A stretch of DNA of 64,000 nt from contig NZ_VIWU01000001.1 in assembly GCF_007994075.1 (NCBI RefSeq), forward strand, positions 5,332,001 through 5,396,000. Reading direction: 5' to 3'. Origin of the DNA: Pseudonocardia hierapolitana. GTDB lineage: Bacteria; Actinomycetota; Actinomycetes; Mycobacteriales; Pseudonocardiaceae. The translations under genes and the position numbers were made by a program. A model generated the notes under the pieces. It made no database searches. It was given only the letters and a program-made list of their open reading frames with translations, and was not told where the DNA came from. This document shows, piece by piece, positions 57,674 to 64,000 of this stretch; the stretch's first letter is position 1; each line of letters begins with the position of its first letter.

Positions 57674-57838
57674 GTGAGGAACGTTCAGGTCATGGCCCAC
57701 TGGTTCTGCGGCGACTGCGACGTCGAAGGGCGGGACGTCGCCGCCGAGCCCACGTGCTGGAACTGCGGCGGCGCCGTCACGGTCACCGCGCGGCCCACCA
57801 TCCCCGCGGATCACCCTCCGGCCGACGGCGCCGCCTGA
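57674..57838 (+). CDS. Small zinc-ribbon protein
   Basis: A 54-residue protein with two Cys pairs (WFCGDCDVEG and PTCWNCGGAV), a classic zinc ribbon. GGAGG lies seven bases before the GTG at 57674; an in-frame ATG at 57692 is the alternative. The stop codon lies in the stem of the terminator that separates it from fmdA. It has no known function; a link to the amidase genes is only positional. Confidence 0.6.
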   Translation: MRNVQVMAHWFCGDCDVEGRDVAAEPTCWNCGGAVTVTARPTIPADHPPADGAA

Positions 57839-57859
57839 CCCGCGGATCAGGCGGCGCCG
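57826..57859. terminator. Bidirectional hairpin terminator
   Basis: A 13-bp perfect stem (CGGCGCCGCCTGA pairing with its complement) has the loop CCCGCGGA. It lies between the convergent zinc-ribbon and fmdA genes and includes the zinc-ribbon TGA. Confidence 0.75.
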
Positions 57860-57870
57860 CCGGGCCGGGG

Positions 57871-59124
57871 TCAGGACGTCACAGCGCACTGACCCCGATC
57901 CTGGTGGGCCGGTCCGGCCGCCGACGGCTTCACGTCGAAGTCGAAGATCGCGGTCGGCAGGTACAGCGAGCAGCAGGCGTTCGGGATGTCGACGATCCCG
58001 CTGACCCGGCCCTCGATCGGCGCGGAGCCGAGCAGCAGGTACGCCTGCTCGCCGGAGTAGCCGAACTTCGTCAGGTACTCCACCGCGTTCAGGCAGGCGC
58101 GCCGGTAGGCCACGGTGGCGTCGAGGTAGAAGTTCTCGTCGGTCTCGCGGTCCACCGACACCCCGATGAAGGTCATGAACTCCGAGTACCGCGGCTCCAC
58201 GTTCCCCGGCATGAACACCGGGTTGGTCGTCACGCCGTAGGCCTCCATCCCGCCCTTGATCAGGTCGACGTGGAAGTCGATGAAGCCGCCCATCTCGATG
58301 GCGCCGCAGAACGTGATCTCCCCGTCGCCCTGGCTGAAGTGCAGGTCGCCGCCGGAGAGCTTGGCGTCGTTCACGTGCACGGGGTAGAAGACGCGCGAGC
58401 CGCGGGTGAAGTTCTTGATGTCGTGGTTCCCGCCGTTCTCCCGTGCCGGCACGGTGCGTGCTCCGTCGCGGGCGATCGCCTCCGCCTCCGAGCCCGACGC
58501 CGTCCCGCCGAGCGCGTTCTGCTCGAGCGGGGGTAGCGCGAGCGGCGGCACGCGGTCCGGGTCGGTGTCGATCAGCGCCCGCTCCCGGCGGTTCCACCGA
58601 TCCAGCAGCTCGGCCGACGGCGCCGTGCCGAACAGCCCGGGGTGGGTGATGCCCGTGTAGCGAACCCCCGGGAGGTGCCGCGACGTGGCGACCTGGCCGG
58701 CGAAGTCCCAGATCGCCTTGTAGGCGTCGGGGAAGTAATCGGTCAGGAAGCCACCGCCATTGGCCTTCGCGAAGATGCCGGTGTAGCCCCAGCCTTGGCC
58801 GGGTGCGTCGCCGTACTCCTGCGGGGCCTGCACGGGGCCCAGGTCGAGGATGTCGACGACGAGCAGGTCGCCCGGCTCGGCACCCTCCACCCCGATCGGG
58901 CCGCTCAACATGTGCGCGCGCGTCAGGTCGACGTCGCGCACGTCGTTCGCGGAGTCGTTGTTGCCGATCTGCGCGTCGGTCCATTCGCGGCACTCCACCC
59001 GGATCTGCTGCCCGGGGCGGACCATCACCGCGACGGGCACGTCCGGATGCCACCGGTTGTGCCCGGGAACCGACTGATCACGCATCGACTTCGCCTGATC
59101 GACGCTGAACACCACATCGGGCAT
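57871..59124 (-). CDS. fmdA: Formamidase/acetamidase
   Basis: A 417-residue FmdA/AmdA-family amidase that hydrolyses formamide or acetamide to ammonia and the acid. Seen are GHNRWHPDVP near residue 21, GAEPGDLLVVDILDL near 82, GGNHDIKNFTRGSRVFYPVH near 238, SGGDLHFSQGDGEI near 263 and the conserved Cys-rich IVDIPNACCSLYLP near 383. It lies downstream of the AmiS/UreI channel gene and an FmdB-type zinc-ribbon gene on the same strand, the usual short-chain amide utilisation set. Confidence 0.93.
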   Translation of the reverse strand: MPDVVFSVDQAKSMRDQSVPGHNRWHPDVPVAVMVRPGQQIRVECREWTDAQIGNNDSANDVRDVDLTRAHMLSGPIGVEGAEPGDLLVVDILDLGPVQAPQEYGDAPGQGWGYTGIFAKANGGGFLTDYFPDAYKAIWDFAGQVATSRHLPGVRYTGITHPGLFGTAPSAELLDRWNRRERALIDTDPDRVPPLALPPLEQNALGGTASGSEAEAIARDGARTVPARENGGNHDIKNFTRGSRVFYPVHVNDAKLSGGDLHFSQGDGEITFCGAIEMGGFIDFHVDLIKGGMEAYGVTTNPVFMPGNVEPRYSEFMTFIGVSVDRETDENFYLDATVAYRRACLNAVEYLTKFGYSGEQAYLLLGSAPIEGRVSGIVDIPNACCSLYLPTAIFDFDVKPSAAGPAHQDRGQCAVTS

Positions 59125-59154
59125 CGCAGATCCTCCTTCGTCGATACCTGTCGA

Positions 59155-59796
59155 TCAACCCGGCGCCGGATGGGCGGTCGGGGCGGGTGTCGCGGCCGGA
59201 GCTCGCGGCGCTCGTGGGTGGATGTAGGCGTAGAGGGCCCCGAACACGACGACCCCGCCGACGGCCAGGCCGATCGCGATCGCGTCCTCGTAGCGCCAGA
59301 GGTCGGTGAGCAGCAGGAACGCCGGGATCGCGGCCGTCACCCACGCCTGGATGATCGTGACCCATCCGGTGTAGCGCGCGAGCCACTCGTGCTTGAGGCC
59401 GAGCAGGACGAAGAACAGCGCCCAGAGGAACCCCCAGTAGAGCCAGATGACACCGAACGGGCGGTCGTCGAGGATCACGAAGTTCGCGTACGAGTAGCCG
59501 ATGGTCATCACCGCGACGAACAGCGAGAACCAGCCGACGCCGGTGGTGTCGAGCCCGGCGAGCAGGTTGATGCCCACGTAGAGGTAGGTGAACCCGAACA
59601 GGTACAGCCCCGACGCCGCGAGGATCACGGCCGGGTCGTTGTTCGCCGTGAAGATCAGGTACGTGGGCGTGACGACCTGCAGCGCCCCGACGAACAGGTT
59701 GATCGGCGCAGCCGCTCTGCCCTCGACGACCCCGAGCAGCAGCAGCCCGTTGATGAACAGGACGGCTCCGACGTACAGGAGACCGACAAGACCCAT
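59155..59796 (-). CDS. AmiS/UreI-family amide or urea channel
   Basis: A 213-residue, six- to seven-helix channel. MGLVGLLYVGAVLFINGLLL at the start and the later TPTYLIFTAN and LYWGFLWALFFVLLG match AmiS/UreI, which let small amides or urea into the cell by diffusion. The C-terminus is an Ala/Pro-rich tail. It lies 30 bp upstream of fmdA and probably supplies its substrate. Confidence 0.9.
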   Translation of the reverse strand: MGLVGLLYVGAVLFINGLLLLGVVEGRAAAPINLFVGALQVVTPTYLIFTANNDPAVILAASGLYLFGFTYLYVGINLLAGLDTTGVGWFSLFVAVMTIGYSYANFVILDDRPFGVIWLYWGFLWALFFVLLGLKHEWLARYTGWVTIIQAWVTAAIPAFLLLTDLWRYEDAIAIGLAVGGVVVFGALYAYIHPRAPRAPAATPAPTAHPAPG

Positions 59797-59831
59797 GGTT
59801 CGGCCCTCCTCGGTGGCACCGGCGGTCTGGT

Positions 59832-60110
59832 TCAGGGGCGAGGCAGGCGTGCCTGGCGGGGATCGCGCCGGGCGCGCCGACGGGCGGCCTGCGGCACCGA
59901 CGTGACGACCTCCGGGACGTCCCGGCTCGCCTCCTCGCGCAGGCGTTCACGGGCGACGGCCGGGTCCATGCGGTTCAGCAGGGGCGCCGACCAGCGCCGC
60001 GGGGAGGGATCTCCGCAGGTGGGACAACTGCGGTGCGCCTCGGCCGCCCCCATCGGCAGCGCGACGGACCACGGCCCGCAGGCCGGGCACCGGTACTCGT
60101 AACGCACCAT
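59832..60110 (-). CDS. FmdB-type zinc-ribbon protein
   Basis: A 92-residue protein with an N-terminal zinc ribbon (YRCPACGPW and RSCPTCGDPSPRRW), the FmdB signature, and a basic C-terminal tail. In Methylophilus, FmdB is thought to regulate formamidase expression. It is the first gene of the amidase operon. The 150-bp gap upstream (60111-60261) shows no clear promoter or repeat. Confidence 0.82.
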   Translation of the reverse strand: MVRYEYRCPACGPWSVALPMGAAEAHRSCPTCGDPSPRRWSAPLLNRMDPAVARERLREEASRDVPEVVTSVPQAARRRARRDPRQARLPRP

Positions 60111-60261
60111 TGCGTTCCACCGTCCCCATCGAGGGGGCCGAAGGTAGACCTGTGCTTCCCGCCGGGACAGGCCCTAACGGACCCCGCCGCGCAGCCCGGG
60201 AACCCGCCGGAGGACGTATCGGGAACGCGCCAGAAGGTGGGAAGGGTTAGGTCTGCCCGCC

Positions 60262-60621
60262 TCAGGGCTCGACCGCGGCGAGGATCTTGTCCACCTCGCC
60301 GGGATCCGCCTGGTGATCCACGAGCACCTGGCGGATCCGCTCCTGGCCTGGCTGCCCGGGCGGGTACGGGCGGTCGCCGATGAGGATCCGCGCCCAGCCC
60401 TGGGGATCGTCGACGTCGCTGCGGCGCAGTGCGGCAGCGACGTCGTCCTCCGAGGACTCGTTGATCGACTCCTTCTGCGCGGGCTGTGCGGTGTTGCTCT
60501 CCATGCCCGGCAGGCTCGGTTGGTCCGACCCGCTGCGCGATCCACCGGCGCAGCCGGCCGCCGCGATCGCGACCAGGATCGCGATCGCGGCGTGCACCAG
60601 GCTTCGGTGTCTGCCGTTCAT
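60262..60621 (-). CDS. Small lipoprotein of unknown function
   Basis: A 119-residue exported lipoprotein. The signal peptide (LVHAAIAILVAIAAAGCAGG) ends in the lipobox AAGC, with Cys near residue 22. The mature part is acidic and helical (ESSEDDVAAALRRSDVDDP, QVLVDHQADPGEVDKILAAV). No family is recognised. ATGs at 60621 and 60633 are both possible; the first fits the signal peptide better. Confidence 0.65.
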   Translation of the reverse strand: MNGRHRSLVHAAIAILVAIAAAGCAGGSRSGSDQPSLPGMESNTAQPAQKESINESSEDDVAAALRRSDVDDPQGWARILIGDRPYPPGQPGQERIRQVLVDHQADPGEVDKILAAVEP

Positions 60622-60758
60622 CGCAGAGCTCATACCCGCTGAGGGCGCACCCAACCGCGGCAGTTCGGCTGCGGTTCCAGTACGGAATGCACATGTAACG
60701 GTACGGAGGGTGGCGACGCTGTCCGCATGTTCCATGGCCGCACGAGGGGAGATCAGGC

Positions 60759-60971
60759 ATGGTTCGCAACTGGTCGGGCGAGGTGTCCGAACTGATCGCC
60801 CAGCTGATCGCCGACCGGCCCGCCGCGGTGATGGACCTGCTCGCCCGGCACGTCGACGACGGGAACGGCCACTGCCGGGTCTGTGTCCTCGGCGCGCAGC
60901 GCGGCTTCCACACCTGGCCGTGCACGATCTACGCCGCGGCCGTGCTCGCCGAGCGGGGCCGTGGACGCTGA
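60759..60971 (+). CDS. Small protein with CxxC-like motif, unknown function
   Basis: A 70-residue protein: an amphipathic helix (GEVSELIAQLIADRPAAVMD), then GHCRVCVLGAQRGFHTWPC near residues 37-55, with His/Cys spacing that could bind zinc. GAGGGGAG precedes the ATG. I know no function; its composition and clear ribosome site support a real gene. Confidence 0.55.
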   Translation: MVRNWSGEVSELIAQLIADRPAAVMDLLARHVDDGNGHCRVCVLGAQRGFHTWPCTIYAAAVLAERGRGR

Positions 60972-61111
60972 CGTCGTTCCGGCGGGGTCAGCGCCGGTGG
61001 AACACCTGATCTCCCGCGCATCGGAACGCATGCGAGACGGATCGGTGCTCATCACTCTCACTTCACGGCCAAGTGGACGGGTTGCTCCACTTGCGCGGCT
61101 ACGTTGGTGTC

Positions 61112-61465
61112 GTGATCTTCAAGGGACCCCACATCGATCGCTTCAACGCCTGGGTGAGTGGGCTGCGAACCTCTCCTCGTTGGGGCGGGCTCGTCAGCAG
61201 GCGCATCACCGTCGTGACGTACACGGGACGGCGTTCCGGCCGCACCTTCACCATTCCCGTCGGATACAAGCGCCGCGGCGAGATCGTCACCATCGGCGTG
61301 CGATTCCCGGACGCCAAGACCTGGTGGCGCAACTTCCTCCACCCCGGTGGCCCGATCACGATCGAGCTCGACGGCAGCGGCCGGACCGGACACGCCGTCG
61401 CCGAGCGCGACGAGCGCAGCCGCGTCACGGTCACGGTCGAGCTCGGTGAGGCTCGAGCAGCGTAG
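61112..61465 (+). CDS. Deazaflavin (F420)-type nitroreductase-family protein
   Basis: A 117-residue split-barrel protein of the Ddn/DUF385 group, which binds F420 in actinobacteria and reduces diverse substrates. TYTGRRSGRTFTIPVGYKRR near residue 35 and the WWRNFLHPGGPITIEL segment near 70 are typical, but the protein is somewhat short. The GTG at 61112 is chosen because the conserved part begins there; GTG 61073 is further upstream. The 140-bp gap before it shows no clear signal. Confidence 0.72.
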   Translation: MIFKGPHIDRFNAWVSGLRTSPRWGGLVSRRITVVTYTGRRSGRTFTIPVGYKRRGEIVTIGVRFPDAKTWWRNFLHPGGPITIELDGSGRTGHAVAERDERSRVTVTVELGEARAA

Positions 61466-61521
61466 AGACCGCAGCTCGGGGCGTTGGTGTGATCCGGCGT
61501 CATCTGTGTACGTCGATGTGG

Positions 61522-64000
61522 TCAGGAGAGCTGCATGGTCCGCAGTTCGTGGCGGGAGGTGATGCCGAGCTTGCGGAAGATGTTGCGCAGGTGGGTCTCG
61601 ATCGTCCGCGGGCTGAGGAACAGCTGGGCGCCGATCTCCTTGGAGGTGGCGCCGGTGGCGACCAGGCGGGCGATGTGCAGCTCGTGCTCGGTGAGCCCGG
61701 TCGCGGGCCGGTCGGACCGTTCGCGCGGCTGGTCGCCGGTGGCGCGCAACTCGCGAGCGGCGCGGGCGGCGAACCCGTCCGCGCCGCTCGCCGTGAGCTG
61801 GTCATGGGCGATCCGGAGCTGTTCGCGAGAGTCGCGGCGGCGACCTTCGCGGCGCAGCCACTCGCCGTAGACCAGGTGGGCGCGGGCGAGGTGGGCCGCC
61901 ATCCGGCAGCCGCCGAGGTGCTCGATCGCCTCGCGGTAGCCCGCCTCGGCGGCCGGTCCGGCGCTGGTCAGCGCACGGGAACGGGCCTCGAGACCGAGCG
62001 CCCATGGGGTACCGCACGCGCGGGCCCGCGGGCGGAGCTCGGCCAGCGCGGCCGAGGCGCGTTCCGGCGCGCCGGAGCGGACGGCCGCCTCGATCAGCTC
62101 GGGCAGAGCCATGGTGCTGTGCACCAGCTCTCCGGACTCCCACACCCGCTCCGCGGCGTCGAGCGCGGCGGCGTAGCCGCCCAACCCGTTGTGGAGGACC
62201 GCCAGGTTGGAGTCCGCGACGGTGATCGCGGTGCCCTCGCCTCGCTCGTTCGCGTCCTGGACCGCGGCCGTGTGGAGCGTGGAGGCCTCGGCGCGCCTGC
62301 CACGCCAGGCCGCGAGCATGAGCCGGGCGTAGGGCAGCGGTGCGGCTCCGGTCGCTCGCGTGATCGCGTCGGTCTCCGCGATCAGCTCGGAGACCCGGGT
62401 GAGCTCGCCGGCGTGCGCCAGCAGGGTCGCGTGGAAGGTGAGCGCGAACGGCAGCGTGGCCAGCGCCCCCGCGTCGCGGGCCAGCCGGAGGTGGCGACCG
62501 GCGAGTGTCGCGCCCGCCGCGTCGTCCCAGAGCGCCATCGCGGTGTGGCAGCCCAGCCACAGCCAGCGGAGGTCGCCTGCGCTCGGCGGCAGGCCGAGAA
62601 ACGTCTCCAGCGTCCGCCGGAAGCCGGGCACGCCCGTCTCGTACCCGTGGAGGTAGTAGGTCACCAGGCCGTCGAGCAGGACGTCCACCGGCCGGGGCGG
62701 GGCCGGTGGGGCGGGCGCCGTCCGGGCGGCCTCGGCCACCTCGCCGATCCCGCGGCCGCAGGTCCGGGCACCGGCGATGATCGACGCTTCGAGCGCCTGG
62801 AGGTAGGCCTCGCGGGACAGCGCGGCGTCGAGCGGGGCGAGCCCCGCGGCGGCCGTCAGCAGCATCCCCGGCGCGTCGTTCCCCCGCGTGAGGTGGAACG
62901 CGACCTGGGCGCGCAGCAGATCGACCCGTGCCGCGTGCAGCGCGTCCGGAGGGCCTGCTGCCGCGACCGTCAGCAGGCCCGACGCGGCCTCGGGGTCACC
63001 TGCCTCGTGCTTGGCGGACGCGGCGGCCAGGGCCCGGCGGGCCCGGCCGGCCGGCTCGGGGGAGAGGGCGGCCGCCCGTTCCAGGAAGGCGGCCGCCGAG
63101 GAGAGCCCGCCGCGGGTCCGTGCCCGGTCCGCCGAGCGTTCCAGTTCCACGGCGGCCGTCTCGTCGGTGCCGAGCACGCTCTGCGCGTGGTGCCAGGCCC
63201 GCCGGTCGGGGTCGGTCTGCGGGTCGGTCACCGCGGCCAGCGCGTGGTGGGCCCGGCGCCGGTCGGGTGGCGCCGCGGCCCGGTAGACGGCCGAGCGGGC
63301 CAGCGGGTGCGGGAACCGGACCTGGGTGCCGATCTCGAGCAGGCCGGCCTCCTCGGCGGGCGCGGCGGCGTCGGCGCCGATGCCGAGGTGGGCGGCGGCG
63401 CGCAACAGCAGCGCGGTGTCACCGGTCGGGTCGGCGGCGGCGGTCAGCAGCAGCAGCCGGGTGGCGGTGGGCAGGCTCTCGGACCGCTGCCGGAAGCTCT
63501 CCTCGACCCGGTCCGGGACGGTCAGCGCGTCGGGCAGCCCGAAGCCGCCTGCCAGTGCCGCCGTCCGCGCCGGCCGGGTGCTGCGGGCGAGTTCCCGCAG
63601 GGCGAGGGGGTTGCCGCGGGCCTCGGCGAGGATCCGGTCGTGCACCCGCGCGTCGAGCGGGGCGTGGACCGCCTCGGCGAGCAGCGTCCGCGCGTCGGCG
63701 TCGCCGAGCCGGTTCGGGCGCAGCTGCGGCAGGCCGGTGAACGCCTCGGTGTTGCCGGTGCCGGGCGCGGGGTCGCGCCGGGCGAAGATCAGCGCCAGGT
63801 GCTCGGCCTCGACGCGGCGCGCGACGAAGCCGAGGGTCTGCGCGGAGGCCGGGTCCAGCCATTGGACGTCGTCGATCAGGCACAACAGGGGTTGCTCGGC
63901 GGCGGCTTCGGCGAGCAGGCCGAGGGTGGCCAGCCCGACCAGGAACCGGTCCGGGGGGTCGCCGCCGATCTGCCCGAGTGCCACGCCGAGCGCGGTCTGC
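61522..64000 (-). CDS. LuxR-family ATPase regulator (LAL type), C-terminal part
   Basis: At least 821 residues, with the N-terminus beyond the window edge. The visible start is inside the AAA-like ATPase domain: Walker B CLIDDVQWLDPAS is near the edge and the P-loop lies outside. A long helical TPR-like middle follows (about residues 200-720 of the visible part), then a LuxR helix-turn-helix (LTEHELHIARLVATGATSKE, LSPRTIETHLRNIFRKLGIT). LAL proteins are large ATP-dependent activators of transport or secondary metabolism. The target is not visible. Confidence 0.9.
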   Translation of the reverse strand, partial: QTALGVALGQIGGDPPDRFLVGLATLGLLAEAAAEQPLLCLIDDVQWLDPASAQTLGFVARRVEAEHLALIFARRDPAPGTGNTEAFTGLPQLRPNRLGDADARTLLAEAVHAPLDARVHDRILAEARGNPLALRELARSTRPARTAALAGGFGLPDALTVPDRVEESFRQRSESLPTATRLLLLTAAADPTGDTALLLRAAAHLGIGADAAAPAEEAGLLEIGTQVRFPHPLARSAVYRAAAPPDRRRAHHALAAVTDPQTDPDRRAWHHAQSVLGTDETAAVELERSADRARTRGGLSSAAAFLERAAALSPEPAGRARRALAAASAKHEAGDPEAASGLLTVAAAGPPDALHAARVDLLRAQVAFHLTRGNDAPGMLLTAAAGLAPLDAALSREAYLQALEASIIAGARTCGRGIGEVAEAARTAPAPPAPPRPVDVLLDGLVTYYLHGYETGVPGFRRTLETFLGLPPSAGDLRWLWLGCHTAMALWDDAAGATLAGRHLRLARDAGALATLPFALTFHATLLAHAGELTRVSELIAETDAITRATGAAPLPYARLMLAAWRGRRAEASTLHTAAVQDANERGEGTAITVADSNLAVLHNGLGGYAAALDAAERVWESGELVHSTMALPELIEAAVRSGAPERASAALAELRPRARACGTPWALGLEARSRALTSAGPAAEAGYREAIEHLGGCRMAAHLARAHLVYGEWLRREGRRRDSREQLRIAHDQLTASGADGFAARAARELRATGDQPRERSDRPATGLTEHELHIARLVATGATSKEIGAQLFLSPRTIETHLRNIFRKLGITSRHELRTMQLS

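Noticed and set aside
1..64000. tRNA, rRNA, riboswitch or replication-origin sequences
   Set aside because: No cloverleaf, rRNA-like block, recognisable riboswitch core or DnaA-box cluster was seen when reading both strands; a covariance-model scan would be the decisive check.

Overview
The window is a 64-kb piece of a very GC-rich actinobacterial chromosome, probably Pseudonocardia or a close relative (Pseudonocardiales). This rests on uniformly high-GC coding, many GTG starts and four-base start/stop overlaps, an EthA-like Baeyer-Villiger monooxygenase, a mycothiol-type (MDMPI/TIGR03086) protein, a deazaflavin (F420)-type protein, a SARP regulator and an actinobacterial CsoR-type copper cluster. 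No rRNA, tRNA, CRISPR array, integrase or transposase was seen. No stretch longer than 300 bases lacks a gene; every longer intergenic gap is described under its sites.

Layout. 1-14.9 kb: two divergent LacI regulators, an orphan sugar-binding lipoprotein, an Ldh-family oxidoreductase, a TetR regulator with a heterodimeric ABC exporter, a DHA2 efflux pump, a DAO-type flavoprotein, a von Willebrand A surface protein and an EthA-like monooxygenase. 14.9-31.3 kb: a SARP regulator with its likely target methyltransferase and a frameshifted SDR, an XRE-cupin regulator with a thioredoxin-reductase-like protein, an ABC-F protein with a leader-peptide attenuator, a PASTA protein, an epoxide hydrolase/WYL pair, a decayed ferric-reductase-like gene, a two-component system, endonuclease V, an Xis-like/hydrolase pair and an ECF sigma/DGPF pair. 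31.4-38.1 kb is a sulfur and soft-metal island: ArsR-rhodanese, CstB-like persulfide dioxygenase, MFS carrier, MerR pair, and a CmtR-like sensor with a CDF exporter. 38.2-40.2 kb is an efflux pump with its TetR.

40.2-53.6 kb is the most interesting region. A six-gene copper operon on the minus strand (csoR, copZ, a His-rich exported protein, copA, DUF6153, DUF305) lies beside a second csoR. That second csoR is transcribed divergently from an eight-gene operon encoding only the membrane arm of complex I (NuoA, H, J, K, L, M, N). In the nuoB-nuoD position sits one cysteine-free protein whose two weakly NuoB-like and NuoD-like parts are joined by a linker with about 19 histidines. No NADH, flavin or iron-sulfur subunit is encoded, and the quinone-site motifs of NuoH are lost. 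I propose an uncharacterised ion-translocating complex tied to metal sensing.

53.7-64 kb: a zinc-finger-like unknown protein, a small membrane protein plus PepSY membrane protein, an amidase cluster (FmdA, AmiS/UreI channel, FmdB-type zinc ribbon), small unknown proteins, and the C-terminal part of a large LuxR-family (LAL) regulator.

Two repeat families stand out: a 53-bp nested palindrome found twice (once read in frame inside nuoL, once supplying the stop codon of a flavoprotein gene) and a 154-bp MITE-like element between the two sulfide genes. Many promoters show palindromes set against -10 boxes, and several genes look leaderless. All function calls come from reading the sequence and remembered family features; no search was run.
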